Shown piece after piece: positions 37,137-46,472 of a stretch of DNA of 64,000 nucleotides. The notes under the pieces were generated by a model that was not told the DNA's origin, ran no database searches, and was given only the letters and a program-made list of their open reading frames with translations. The first letter of the stretch is position 1, and every line of letters starts with the position of its first letter. A program made the translations under genes and the position numbers. The stretch is taken from contig DKCJ01000003.1 in assembly GCA_002451465.1 (NCBI GenBank), forward strand, positions 52,020 through 116,019, read 5' to 3'. This DNA comes from Caryophanales bacterium UBA6877. GTDB taxonomy: Bacteria; Bacillota_I; Bacilli_A; RFN20; CAG-826.

Positions 37137-38891
37137 TTAATGACTCCTTGTTTGAGATTTATAAATCTCTCTATAAATTTTACAATTTTTGAGCAGTTCT
37201 TCATGATTACCAATATCTATAATTTTTCCATTATCAACAACTAAAATCTTGTCACAATACATTAATGTTGTTACTCTTTGAGAAACATAAATTTTTGTTA
37301 AATTTTCCATTTTAGCAAGGTTATGACGAACTTTTTTATCAGTTATAAAATCTAAAGCGCTCATAGAATCATCAAAAATTACCGTTTCAGAATTTCTTAT
37401 TAAGGCTCTTGCTATACAGAGTCTTTGCTTTTGTCCACCAGAAAAATTTTGACCACCTTCTTCAACATAATGATCTAAAAATTCTGGATATTTTTCAACA
37501 AAACTATAAGCTTCAGCGTTTTTTAACGAAGTAATCATATCATTTTCATTAGCTGCGCTATTACCAATTAAAAGATTGGATTTTATTGTTCCTTTAAATA
37601 ATTGATTTTTTTGATTAACGATTGAAATTTCTTTATGTAGACTTTCTGAATTATATTTTTTTATATCGACTCCCTTATAAAGAATCTCTCCATTTGTAGC
37701 ATCAAAAAATCTATCCATTAATTTAATAATTGTTGACTTTCCACTACCTGTTCCACCAATAATACCGATAGAATCGCCTTTTTTAATAACAAAATTCAAG
37801 TTATTCAAGACATTATTTTTTCCACTATAAGAAAAATCTACATTTTTAAACTCAAATAAATTATCGCCATTATTAATATTTATAAGATCATAATTGTAAT
37901 TATTTTTAATTGATGACTCTTTTATTAAAAGAGCATCAACTCTTTTTTTAGAAGCAAAGGATTTATTAAAAATTACAACTAAATTACAAACAACAATAAG
38001 GGCCATAAGCATTTGATTTAAATATTGAATTAAGGCAATAATGTCCCCACTTGAGAAAAGTTCACCATTAAAATTTATGAAAGAACCGTTATTAAGCATA
38101 TTTATTCCAAGATAAACTGTAATTAAAATAGCTAAATTAATAACTAAAAAAGTAATAGGATTTATCAAAGCATTTATAGAGATCATTTTTTTAGAATCTT
38201 TATAATATTCTCCTGTTTCAGTCTTATATTTTTTTATCTCATATTCTTCTGTATTAAATGAACGAATAACACGCGTTCCGCTTATTCCATCATCAACAAT
38301 TTGACTTAATTTATCATTTTTCTTTTGTAAATTTAAAAATTGTTTGCTCGTTATTGAAAAAACAATATACAAAAAAATTGATACTATAATAACAACCGCT
38401 AAAAATATAAAAGCTATTTTATAATTAATTAAAAATGAGCACACAATCGAACCTATTACTAGGGCTGGTGCTCGAACTACTAAACGCACCATCATCGCGA
38501 CTGCAAGTTGTAATCTATTTATATCGTTATTAAAAATATTCGATAAATAACCAATACCAAAAAAATTAATTTCCTTCATTGAAAGCTCATTAATCTTTTT
38601 AAATAATCTGTTTCTTAAATCGGTACCAAAACCTTGAGAGGCAATCGAAGCAAAATATTGACAAACTATAGTAGAACAAAATCCTAAAATAACAAAACCA
38701 ATAATAATTAATCCATCAATAAAAATTTTAGAAGCATCACCAGTTTCTTTAGCAATTTTTACCCCATTATCGATAATGTCTTTCATTATAAAAGGAATTA
38801 AAAGTTCAAAAATAACTTCTAATGTTTTAAACATTGGACCAAAAATCATTTGCTTTTTGTAATTTCTTAAGGAATATAAAGTTTTTTTCAT
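37137..38891 (-). CDS. ABC exporter half-transporter, subunit A (degenerate Walker B)
   Basis: This 584-residue protein has six transmembrane spans and an ATP-binding domain with Walker A GGTGSGKST, canonical signature FSGGQKQRLCIARAL, and Walker B TVIFDDSMSALD, where the catalytic Glu is Asp. The switch His is also changed (SQRVT where AHR is usual). Its weak site would pair with the atypical signature of the other subunit, the standard asymmetry of heterodimeric exporters. It begins just after the rpsO terminator with no clear ribosome site and is 2 nt from subunit B. Confidence 0.92.
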   Translation of the reverse strand: MKKTLYSLRNYKKQMIFGPMFKTLEVIFELLIPFIMKDIIDNGVKIAKETGDASKIFIDGLIIIGFVILGFCSTIVCQYFASIASQGFGTDLRNRLFKKINELSMKEINFFGIGYLSNIFNNDINRLQLAVAMMVRLVVRAPALVIGSIVCSFLINYKIAFIFLAVVIIVSIFLYIVFSITSKQFLNLQKKNDKLSQIVDDGISGTRVIRSFNTEEYEIKKYKTETGEYYKDSKKMISINALINPITFLVINLAILITVYLGINMLNNGSFINFNGELFSSGDIIALIQYLNQMLMALIVVCNLVVIFNKSFASKKRVDALLIKESSIKNNYNYDLININNGDNLFEFKNVDFSYSGKNNVLNNLNFVIKKGDSIGIIGGTGSGKSTIIKLMDRFFDATNGEILYKGVDIKKYNSESLHKEISIVNQKNQLFKGTIKSNLLIGNSAANENDMITSLKNAEAYSFVEKYPEFLDHYVEEGGQNFSGGQKQRLCIARALIRNSETVIFDDSMSALDFITDKKVRHNLAKMENLTKIYVSQRVTTLMYCDKILVVDNGKIIDIGNHEELLKNCKIYREIYKSQTRSH

Positions 38892-38906
38892 ATTTTTTAT
38901 AAAATA

Positions 38907-38932
38907 AAACTCCCAACATCAGTCAGGAGTTT
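38907..38932 (-). terminator. Terminator of rpsO
   Basis: The stem AAACTCC/GGAGTTT, extended by weaker inner pairs, is followed on the minus strand by TTATTTTAT. It lies between rpsO and the ABC exporter genes, and read-through could feed the exporter. Confidence 0.82.
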
Positions 38933-38936
38933 GTTT

Positions 38937-39203
38937 TTACTTTCTTAAACCTAATTCACCAAGAAGTTTAACATAACTATCACGATTGGTTCTTTGTAAA
39001 TAAGCGAGTAATGATTTTCTCTTACTGACTTTAATGTTTAAACCACGACGTGCAATGTTATCTTTGTCATTCTTTTTTAAGTGATCGGTTAAATCGTGAA
39101 TTTGTGAAGTTAATAAGGCGATTTGGAATTCGATACTTCCAGTATCTTTTTCATTTTTACCAAATTTCTTAACAAGTTCAGCTTTGCCTTTTTTGTCTAA
39201 CAT
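38937..39203 (-). CDS. rpsO: 30S ribosomal protein S15
   Basis: S15 binds the central domain of 16S rRNA. The 88-residue protein begins MLDKKGKAELVKKFG and has the conserved DTGSIEFQIALLTSQI and RRGLNIKVSKRKSLLAYL. I place the start at 39203, 8 nt after AAAGGG; the longer frame to 39284 lies in the leader. It has its own promoter about 90 nt upstream. Confidence 0.97.
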   Translation of the reverse strand: MLDKKGKAELVKKFGKNEKDTGSIEFQIALLTSQIHDLTDHLKKNDKDNIARRGLNIKVSKRKSLLAYLQRTNRDSYVKLLGELGLRK

Positions 39204-39318
39204 TTTTTGTACCCTTTCTATAAATATTTGCGTTAAACTATGAATAAAGTTAGGGATAATCGTTATTCTTGGTCTAACGTACAAGAAATAATATACCTCA
39301 AAACACTACAGATATCAA
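39204..39318 (-). promoter_or_regulatory. Promoter and 5' leader of rpsO
   Basis: TTGATA (39318-39313), a 17-nt spacer and TATATT (39295-39290) give a start near 39283, leaving a leader of about 80 nt. The leader holds GTTAG...CTAAC complementary segments that could form a structured S15-binding site, as known for rpsO leaders of other bacteria. The structure is inferred by eye only. Confidence 0.6.
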
Positions 39319-39332
39319 TAATTAAACATTCG

Positions 39333-40235
39333 TTATAAATTATTTTTTAAATATTTTATTGCTTCAAGACAATCTTTATTAATTTGTTCTTCTAGTTCTT
39401 TAATATTTGAAAATTTTATTTCATCTCTTAAACGTTTATAAAAATAAATTATGATTGTTTTTCCATATAAATCTTTATTAAAATCAAAGATATTAGTTTC
39501 AATTGTTGATTTTTCAACTTGATTTATGGTTGGATGAGTACCAATATTTGTAATTGAATTATATATTTTATTATCAACTTTTGTTTTTGTAATATAAACA
39601 CCATCTTTTGGAACAACTAAATCACCAATAGGTATTAAATTAGCAGTTGGTCTACCTAATTTATTGCCCTCATTAAAACCATGGGAAACCGTTCCAATTA
39701 AAGCATAAGGTCTACCAAGAAAGATAGAAGCTTCTTTAACTTGTCCATCTTTAATAAGTTTTTTAATGTTTGAGCTGCTAATTTTTTTATGTTTATAATC
39801 ATTTACATAATTCATGACTTCAACATTAGCAAAGGCCATTTTTAAATCTAAAACATTACCTTTTGCTTCGTACCCAAAAGTAAAATCATTACCACAAAAT
39901 AAAGCATGGGGATTAAATTTCTTTAAAACTTTATTTATAAAATCAATATATGAAAGGTGTTTAAATTTATCATTAACAACAAAAACAAATACATAATCAA
40001 CCCCAATTTTTCTAAGTAATTCAATTCTTTCATCAACCGTAGTTAACGATCCTTCAATAGATTTTAAAGGTTTATCAAAAGTTATTACACCTATAGGACC
40101 TTCACTATTTAATTTTGCATAATTAATTAGATGAGCGTGCCCAATATGCACAGCATCAAAATATCCAAGTACTAAACTTAGATTTTTTATACCACTATCA
40201 ATTTGTTTAAATTCCTTAATATACTTAACTTCCAT
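39333..40235 (-). CDS. ribF: Bifunctional riboflavin kinase/FAD synthetase
   Basis: RibF makes FMN and FAD from riboflavin. The 300-residue protein has the N-terminal adenylyltransferase domain (GYFDAVHIGHAHL with the HxGH nucleotide motif; FCGNDFTFGYEAKG) and the C-terminal kinase domain (GNKLGRPTANL and DGVYITKT). Length is typical. In many Bacillota it follows truB in the infB cluster; truB is absent here. Confidence 0.95.
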   Translation of the reverse strand: MEVKYIKEFKQIDSGIKNLSLVLGYFDAVHIGHAHLINYAKLNSEGPIGVITFDKPLKSIEGSLTTVDERIELLRKIGVDYVFVFVVNDKFKHLSYIDFINKVLKKFNPHALFCGNDFTFGYEAKGNVLDLKMAFANVEVMNYVNDYKHKKISSSNIKKLIKDGQVKEASIFLGRPYALIGTVSHGFNEGNKLGRPTANLIPIGDLVVPKDGVYITKTKVDNKIYNSITNIGTHPTINQVEKSTIETNIFDFNKDLYGKTIIIYFYKRLRDEIKFSNIKELEEQINKDCLEAIKYLKNNL

Positions 40236-40296
40236 TTTGTATTTATAACCTTGAAATATTATAATTTATAAAGTTTGAAAATGAAAGATTTAATCT

Positions 40297-41445
40297 ATGA
40301 AAGCAATTAGAGTTATATTAGCATGTATAAGAAACGCAGATAACACATTTAATTTAATAAATGATGGCGACAAAATATGCTTAGGAATTAGCGGTGGAAA
40401 AGATAGTATGGCAATGCTATATGCCATGCATTTATATAAAAAATTTTCAAAAACCAAATTTGAGATTTTTCCATGCATAATCAATCTTGGTTTTGATAAT
40501 TTTAGTCCAAGAATCGAAGAAGAATTCGCCAAAAAACTTGGATATAACATTTATGTAGCAGATGGAACAACTGTTTATCCAATATTAAAAATTCAAAAAG
40601 AAAAGCAAAAAACTCCAAATCTACCTTGTTCAATATGTAGCAAAATGAAAAAAGCAATTATTAATAAAGTTGCGCATGAGTTAGGTTGTAACAAAGTAGC
40701 ATTTGCTCATCATAAAGATGATGCTATTGAAACACTGCTTTTAAATGAGATATATGGTGGAAGAATTGCAACTTTTTCACCAAAAATGACCTTAACGAGA
40801 GAAGATATAACATTTATTCGCCCTCTAGTTCTTGCAAAAGAAGAAGATTTAAAACGTTTATGTGAAGAAGAAAATATTCCAATTGCCCCATCACATTGTC
40901 CAAATGATAAATTCACTAAACGAGAAGACGCAAAAAATATCTTAAAAAATATTTATCAACAATTCCCACCTAGTGAAGAAAATTTCTTAAATATGCTTTT
41001 TAATTATGATAAAGAAGATATTTTTTATAGTCATGTTGAACACAAAATAGAAGGAACTGATTTATACATAAAAGAAACAAAATCAATGGAAGATTTTATT
41101 GCTGAAGTTGAGTTTTTAAAACTAAACAAAGAATATCTTGATAAAAATTCTATTCATTATGTTTTATATAAAAATAACGATATTAAAGGCGTTATTCTTT
41201 TTAGTAAAACTTCCATAAATAGGGAATTTAATATCAATAATTTTTATTTTCTAAATGAAGATGAAGGTCTCAAATGCATAAAAGAATTATTTAAAATATA
41301 CTACGAAAAATATAATCCATGTAAATTAATAATTAATAAAAAAATTGTGAAAGAAAAAACTAAATTATTTGAAGAATTAGGATTTGTTTCATCTAACGAT
41401 ATATTTATTAAAGTTATTAAAAAAGAAAGCGACACTCTAGAATAA
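40297..41445 (+). CDS. TtcA-like tRNA thiolase fused to a GNAT-like C-terminal domain
   Basis: The N-terminal about 245 residues are a PP-loop ATPase of the TtcA/TtuA kind: SGGKDS at 32-37, the CxxC pair Cys111/Cys114 (LPCSIC), HHKDDAIETLLLN, and a third Cys at about 201 (SHCPND). These Cys residues would bind an iron-sulphur cluster for tRNA thiolation. About 130 further residues (ENFLNMLFNYD onward) contain KNNDIKGVILF and LFEELGFVSSND, which recall GNAT acetyltransferases. TtcA proteins usually end near residue 260-310, so the tail is extra. The GNAT assignment is tentative. Confidence 0.78.
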   Translation: MKAIRVILACIRNADNTFNLINDGDKICLGISGGKDSMAMLYAMHLYKKFSKTKFEIFPCIINLGFDNFSPRIEEEFAKKLGYNIYVADGTTVYPILKIQKEKQKTPNLPCSICSKMKKAIINKVAHELGCNKVAFAHHKDDAIETLLLNEIYGGRIATFSPKMTLTREDITFIRPLVLAKEEDLKRLCEEENIPIAPSHCPNDKFTKREDAKNILKNIYQQFPPSEENFLNMLFNYDKEDIFYSHVEHKIEGTDLYIKETKSMEDFIAEVEFLKLNKEYLDKNSIHYVLYKNNDIKGVILFSKTSINREFNINNFYFLNEDEGLKCIKELFKIYYEKYNPCKLIINKKIVKEKTKLFEELGFVSSNDIFIKVIKKESDTLE

Positions 41446-41458
41446 AGTGTCGCTATTT
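41428..41458 (+). terminator. Terminator after the TtcA-like gene
   Basis: A 9-bp perfect stem AGCGACACT/AGTGTCGCT with a 9-nt loop that contains the stop codon is followed by ATTTTCTT. Confidence 0.8.
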
Positions 41459-41460
41459 TC

Positions 41461-41799
41461 TTATTTAATTTTCGCTTCTGCTTCTTTTAATACTTCTTCT
41501 AAATGTTTTTGTTTTTCAAAACTGTCATCAAGGACAAAAGTAATTTCTGGAACTCTTCGTGTATCTATTTTTTTAGCTAACGATGAACGAACATAACCTT
41601 TTGCTCGATTTAGTCTTTCAATTCCTTCTTTAGCATTTTGTAAAAAAGAAACATAAACTTTTGCATAACTATGATCACTACTAACAACTACATCAGTAAT
41701 CGTAAAGAAACCAATCTTTTCATTTGTGAGCTCAAACTCACAAATGTCTTTAATATTTTTACTGATTATTGCTTTTAATCTTCCTGCTTTATTTGCCAT
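41461..41799 (-). CDS. rbfA: Ribosome-binding factor A
   Basis: RbfA is a KH-fold assembly factor that matures the 30S subunit. The 112-residue protein has TDVVVSSDHSYAKVYVSFL and the RxxP segment VRSSLAKKIDTRRVPEITFVLDDS. It overlaps infB by 11 nt and is the last gene of the rimP-nusA-ylxR-infB-rbfA operon. Confidence 0.95.
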   Translation of the reverse strand: MANKAGRLKAIISKNIKDICEFELTNEKIGFFTITDVVVSSDHSYAKVYVSFLQNAKEGIERLNRAKGYVRSSLAKKIDTRRVPEITFVLDDSFEKQKHLEEVLKEAEAKIK

Positions 41800-43624
41800 C
41801 TTCTTTTGTTACCATTTCATACCCTTCAATAATATCGCCAACTTTCATATCGTTGTAATTTTCAATTTTAATACCACATTCATATCCAGAAGCAACTTCT
41901 TTTGCGTCATCTTTGAAACGTTTTAAAGAATCGATCTTTCCTTCATAAATAATGGTACCATTTCTTAAAACACGACACATTGAATTTCTTTTAATAACAC
42001 CATCAATAACATAACAACCAGCAATTGCGCCAACTTTTGATAATTTAAAAGTATTTCTAACTTCCGCTTGTCCCGTAACACTTTCAACTTTCTCTTTTTT
42101 AAGAATACCTTTGATGGCGTCTTGAACTTCCTCTATTAAAGCATAAATAATTCTTTGAAGTCTTATTTCAACATGCTCTTCTTCAGCCTTTTTCTTAATC
42201 ATTGCGGATGGTCTAACATTAAAACCATAGATAATTGCTTTTGAAGCACTAGCAAGTAAAACATCACTTTCAGTAATAGCTCCAGCCGCAGCATGAATAA
42301 CATTAATTCTTACTTTATCATTATTTAATTTTTCAAGACTTGCTTTAACAGCTTCAGCACTGCCAGTAGAATCCGTTTTTAAAACTATATTAATAGTTGT
42401 AAGTGCGTTTTCGTTAATTTTTTTGTAAACATCCTCAAGAGAGGTTATTCCAACACTATTTCTTCTTTCTTCATCAACTTTTTTAAGTTTACGTTTTTCA
42501 GCAATTTCTTTAGCTTGTTTTTCAGTTGGGAAAGCCATAAAGTGATCACCAGCTAATGGAACTTCGCTAAGACCAATAACACTAACAGGAGTTGATGGAC
42601 CAGCAGTTTTAATTACTTGACTAAATTCATTAGTCATTCTTCTAACTTTACAATATGTCGTACCAACGACAACATAATCATTAGCAGTTAATGTACCATT
42701 TTGAACCAATAAAGTGGCTTTTGGGCCTTCACCTTTATCAAGTTCAGCTTCTAGAACAGTTCCAATTGCGTAACGTTTTGGGTTAGCTTTTAAATCAAGC
42801 ATTTCTGCTTGAAGCAATACAGCTTCAAGTAAATCATCAATACCAATTTTCTTTTTTGCACTAATTTCACAAGTTATAACGTCTCCACCAAACTTTTCTG
42901 GAATAACATCATGAGCCATGAGTTCTTCTAATACTTTATTTGGATTACTTCCTGGAACATCAATTTTATTTATTGCCACAATAATTGGAACTTTTGCCGC
43001 TTTTGCGTGGTCAATAGCCTCAATAGTTTGAGGCATAACACCATCATCTGCAGCAACAACTAAAATAACAATATCAGTAACACTAGCTCCTCTAGCACGC
43101 ATTGCACTAAATGCAGCGTGTCCTGGAGTATCAATAAAGGTAATTTTTTTATTTTTAAAAGTTTTTTGGTAAGCACCAATTTCTTGAGAAATACCACCAA
43201 ATTCGGCACCTGCAAGGTTACTATTTCTAATGGCATCAATTAAGGTAGTTTTACCATGATCAACGTGTCCCATTACGGTAACAACAGGAGGTCTTTCAAC
43301 AAGATCTTTTGGATCATCTTCTAAATTAACTTTTTCAAAGTCTTCTTCGTTAACGATTTCTTCTTTTTTAAAATCGTAACCATACTCAAGACATAGTTCA
43401 CCAATAGTGTCGTCATCAAGATATTGATTTATAGTAACTAATTTCTTTTGTAAAAATAATTTTTTAATAATATCACTTGGTTGGACATTAAGTTTTTTTG
43501 CTAATTCACTTACAGTAAGCGAAGAGGTATAAACAAAAACACCATTATTAACTTTTGCATAATCCTTAGTTTTTTGATTATTTTTTGGAAGGTTTACTTC
43601 TCTTTCAATTTTTTTATCTTTCAT
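41789..43624 (-). CDS. infB: Translation initiation factor IF-2
   Basis: IF-2 delivers formyl-Met-tRNA to the 30S subunit. The 611-residue protein has a short N-terminal part with the [19 protein letters not shown] conserved helix, the GTPase domain ([21 protein letters not shown]), and C-terminal domains II to IV ending in [21 protein letters not shown]. The N-terminal extension is much shorter than in Bacillus or E. coli, as in mollicutes. It lies 12 nt after ylxR. Confidence 0.97.
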   Translation of the reverse strand: MKDKKIEREVNLPKNNQKTKDYAKVNNGVFVYTSSLTVSELAKKLNVQPSDIIKKLFLQKKLVTINQYLDDDTIGELCLEYGYDFKKEEIVNEEDFEKVNLEDDPKDLVERPPVVTVMGHVDHGKTTLIDAIRNSNLAGAEFGGISQEIGAYQKTFKNKKITFIDTPGHAAFSAMRARGASVTDIVILVVAADDGVMPQTIEAIDHAKAAKVPIIVAINKIDVPGSNPNKVLEELMAHDVIPEKFGGDVITCEISAKKKIGIDDLLEAVLLQAEMLDLKANPKRYAIGTVLEAELDKGEGPKATLLVQNGTLTANDYVVVGTTYCKVRRMTNEFSQVIKTAGPSTPVSVIGLSEVPLAGDHFMAFPTEKQAKEIAEKRKLKKVDEERRNSVGITSLEDVYKKINENALTTINIVLKTDSTGSAEAVKASLEKLNNDKVRINVIHAAAGAITESDVLLASASKAIIYGFNVRPSAMIKKKAEEEHVEIRLQRIIYALIEEVQDAIKGILKKEKVESVTGQAEVRNTFKLSKVGAIAGCYVIDGVIKRNSMCRVLRNGTIIYEGKIDSLKRFKDDAKEVASGYECGIKIENYNDMKVGDIIEGYEMVTKEDGK

Positions 43625-43636
43625 TTAATTACCTCC

Positions 43637-43891
43637 TTATTTAACATAAAACATCATTTTTTCATAGACTTTATCAGGAATTATGGTCTCAAGAGCTTTA
43701 TCAAGACATTTACTTTTTTTAGCTAATTCAATAGCTTCTTTACTTCTATAAATGTAAGCTCCACGACCATTAACTTTCCCTGTTATGTCTAAAATAACAT
43801 CACCATTAGCAAGCTTAACAACCCTAAATAATTCCTCTTTAGGATAAACTTTATTGGTTGCTAAGCATTTTCTCAATGGTATTTTTTTCAT
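43637..43891 (-). CDS. ylxR: YlxR-family RNA-binding protein (DUF448)
   Basis: YlxR proteins are small RNA-binding proteins always found between nusA and infB. The 84-residue protein has PLRKCLATNKVYPKEELFRVV and the signature GRGAYIYRS. The cellular role is not settled; RNase P interaction and regulatory roles have been reported for relatives. The L7Ae-like gene (ylxQ/rplGA) that often follows it is absent. Confidence 0.93.
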   Translation of the reverse strand: MKKIPLRKCLATNKVYPKEELFRVVKLANGDVILDITGKVNGRGAYIYRSKEAIELAKKSKCLDKALETIIPDKVYEKMMFYVK

Positions 43892-43902
43892 TTTATTTTT
43901 CC

Positions 43903-45786
43903 TTATTTATCGTAATAATCGTCACTATCATATTCTGAATAATCTTCATCATCGAGATTATCATCATCTAAATCTTCATCTTCATTTTCCATGTCAGCTA
44001 ATTCTTCATCAGTATAAATTGACATTTTATTTGAATCATTGATAAGAAGTTTATTCTCATCATTTTCGTTTTTGTCTTTATGATTCTTTTTATTCTTTTT
44101 GGCTTTTGAAACGTGTTGTTTTTCGTTACGTTTTTCTTCCTCAAGAGAGGCCTCTAAAGCATCAAGAGTAGTTGTTGTTTTAACTTCTTTAAATTCTTGA
44201 GGTTCGACAGGTTTAGCCTTAACTTCCTCTTTAACTTCTGGTTCTTTATTTTCTTCAGTTGAAGTATTTTCTTCAAGAGGTTTAGTTTCATTAACAACTG
44301 GTTTTTCCTCTTTAACTTCTTCTTTAACCTCTGGTTCTTCCTCATGATTTTCTTTCAAATCATTAGTTGATTCAGGTTCATTTTTGACTGAAACATCAGC
44401 ATCATTAACTGGTTTGGCTTCAGCTTCTTCTTCATCAAGGTCAATCTTTTTGTCAAGATATTCATCATCGCTAACAACTGGCTTAACTTCATCAAGAATT
44501 TGCTTACTAGCAAGTTGAGCATTCTTCATTGAAGAAATTCTAAACTTCTCTTTTTCAAATTCATGATTTTGTTCTTCAAATGTTGCCATTGGTTCAAAAT
44601 CAATATTCTTCTCTTCAGCAACACTTTGATCATAAACAACTAATTCTTCTAAACCACATAATTCTCTAGCAAGAATTACGTTAGTACCTTTTGTACCTAT
44701 TGCTAATCTACCGGTATCATTTTCGCAAACAGCAATTGCTTTTTTCTTTCCATCAGGTAAATCTTCGAACTTTACACCAATTACAACACCTGGTTTTAAG
44801 CATTCCCTTAAAAACATACCTAAAACAGGATAATATTGGACAACATCGATCTTTTCTTTTCCATTACCTAAACTGTTTACAATATTTTGAACTCTTGTAC
44901 CATTTGGTCCAATACAAGCGCCTTGAGCATCAACATTAGGATCTTCACTATAAACTGCAACTTTGCTTCTAATACCAGCCATACGAGCAATCTTATAAAT
45001 TTTAACCGTTCCATCATAAACTTCATGAACTTCATCAGTAAAAATTTTGCCAATAAATTCAGGTACACTTCTTGAACATTTAATTAAGCTTTCACCTTTA
45101 GATTCATCATTAGCAATTCCACAAACATACATTCTAATATTATCGCCAGGTTTAAAAGTTTCGTGACCAATTAAATCTTTATTGTATAAAGTAATACTAA
45201 TTTTACCAATATTAACAAGAACGGAGCGGCCATCACTTTTTTCAACAGTACCATTGATTAATTCATGAATCTTACCACTAAATGATTTAAGTAAACTATC
45301 TTTTTCGGCTTTGTTAATTTTTGCCTTATAAGCACTTATAAATCTATTAACATCACCTTTTGAAAAATCATCAAAACTTAATGGTTCTTCATAAAAATCA
45401 CCAACTTTTAAGTTTTGGGCCTTAACTTTATCATCATTAACGCTGATTTCAACAAAATCATCAGTTAAATCATCGTCATTAACGACCTTCCATTGTCTAT
45501 AAGTTTCGATTTTTCCTTTTTTAAGGTCGATATCGCAACGAATTAAAGCATCACTTAACTTTGTTGTTTCAGTTTGAACAACATTGCCATCTTTATCTTT
45601 AATCTTTTTTACTGTCTTAAGTTTGCTTGGTTTTTTAACTATTAAAAGTTCATCACTTAATTTTTTATTATAGGCAACCTTAAAAGCATCACTAATTGCA
45701 TCAACAATGACACTTTCACTAATTCCTTTTTCTTCAACCATTTCTTTCATTGCATTTAGAAATGCTTTTTGTTGTTTTGCGTTCAT
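43903..45786 (-). CDS. nusA: Transcription termination/antitermination factor NusA with long acidic tail
   Basis: NusA modulates pausing, termination and antitermination. The N-terminal domain, S1 domain and two KH domains are present (RCSRSVPEFIGKIFTDEVHEVYDG; AGIRSKVAVYS; GACIGPNGTRVQNIVNSL; AIGTKGTNVILARELCG). From about residue 410 there is a disordered tail of some 215 residues rich in E, K, D, P and V, ending in a run of D, E and Y. Bacillus NusA has only about 370 residues, so the tail is a lineage feature resembling mollicute NusA. It lies 11 nt before ylxR. Confidence 0.95.
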   Translation of the reverse strand: MNAKQQKAFLNAMKEMVEEKGISESVIVDAISDAFKVAYNKKLSDELLIVKKPSKLKTVKKIKDKDGNVVQTETTKLSDALIRCDIDLKKGKIETYRQWKVVNDDDLTDDFVEISVNDDKVKAQNLKVGDFYEEPLSFDDFSKGDVNRFISAYKAKINKAEKDSLLKSFSGKIHELINGTVEKSDGRSVLVNIGKISITLYNKDLIGHETFKPGDNIRMYVCGIANDESKGESLIKCSRSVPEFIGKIFTDEVHEVYDGTVKIYKIARMAGIRSKVAVYSEDPNVDAQGACIGPNGTRVQNIVNSLGNGKEKIDVVQYYPVLGMFLRECLKPGVVIGVKFEDLPDGKKKAIAVCENDTGRLAIGTKGTNVILARELCGLEELVVYDQSVAEEKNIDFEPMATFEEQNHEFEKEKFRISSMKNAQLASKQILDEVKPVVSDDEYLDKKIDLDEEEAEAKPVNDADVSVKNEPESTNDLKENHEEEPEVKEEVKEEKPVVNETKPLEENTSTEENKEPEVKEEVKAKPVEPQEFKEVKTTTTLDALEASLEEEKRNEKQHVSKAKKNKKNHKDKNENDENKLLINDSNKMSIYTDEELADMENEDEDLDDDNLDDEDYSEYDSDDYYDK

Positions 45787-45803
45787 ATTTTCCTAACTAT
45801 CTC

Positions 45804-46262
45804 CTAAAATTTAATCGCTAAACGAGCTTTATCAATATATTTTCTTTCAATTTCACTTGTTGTTTTTTTGCCTTTTTTAAAATAAAACAACTTAATTGTA
45901 GAATCATTTACATCAACAAGATTACCTTCCAAATAACTTTCTCCTTTATAAGGGTGGGTAAGATGAATATTAATGTATTGATCTTTGTACTTTTCTAATT
46001 TAGTAACATCAATTGGTTTTTCAGCACCTAATGACGAAATATCAAGCATATAAGCTGAATCCGTAAAATCATGCATATCTAATAATTCTGAAATTATATT
46101 AGAAATGATCGATATGTCATCAAATCCAATTGGTGCGTCCCTATCGACAATAATCTCCAAAGTTGCATTTTTGCCTCTCGTAAACTTAAACGAATGAAGG
46201 TTATAATCATTTTCATCTAATTTTTTCTCAACTAGAACTTTAACTTGTTCTAAAGATTCCAT
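45804..46262 (-). CDS. rimP: Ribosome maturation factor RimP
   Basis: RimP helps assemble the 30S subunit. The 152-residue protein has the N-terminal RimP domain with LEIIVDRDAPIGFDDISIIS and LDISSLGAEKPI, and the C-terminal SH3-like domain. Its GGGAGG ribosome site follows directly after a terminator-like hairpin in the leader. It is the first gene of the nusA-infB operon. Confidence 0.94.
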   Translation of the reverse strand: MESLEQVKVLVEKKLDENDYNLHSFKFTRGKNATLEIIVDRDAPIGFDDISIISNIISELLDMHDFTDSAYMLDISSLGAEKPIDVTKLEKYKDQYINIHLTHPYKGESYLEGNLVDVNDSTIKLFYFKKGKKTTSEIERKYIDKARLAIKF

Positions 46263-46332
46263 TAATTTCCTCCCTTAAAAAAATAAGAATGCCCTTATAG
46301 GCACTCTTTTCGAGTAAAGATTCCTCAATCTT
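46263..46332 (-). promoter_or_regulatory. Attenuator-like leader of the rimP-nusA-infB operon
   Basis: The leader holds three overlapping stem options on the minus strand: AAGATT/AATCTT (46332-46317), ACTC/GAGT (46315-46303) and GAGTGCC/GGCATTC (46306-46287) followed by TTATTTTTTT. The last is an intrinsic terminator just before the ribosome site; the middle one uses the same GAGT strand and would act as an antiterminator. NusA or another operon product could control the choice. Pairings were found by eye. Confidence 0.7.
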
Positions 46333-46339
46333 CACGAAA

Positions 46340-46368
46340 ATTATAATGAAAAAAGAAAATAAATGCAA
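46340..46368 (-). promoter_or_regulatory. Promoter of the rimP operon
   Basis: TTGCAT (46368-46363), a 17-nt spacer and TATAAT (46345-46340) lie immediately upstream of the structured leader. Confidence 0.8.
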
Positions 46369-46472
46369 CATTTCTACACTTTTTGCAAAATATTTTTTAA
46401 TAGATCAATTTTCTTATGAAAATTACCCCTTATTTATGGTTAAATATATAAAGTAATAAGGAAGAAAAAAAT

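Noticed and set aside
44154..45075. Several open frames in and opposite the nusA tail and KH region
   Set aside because: They are low-complexity Lys/Leu or Asn/Ser/Ile-rich shadows caused by the repetitive acidic codons of nusA.
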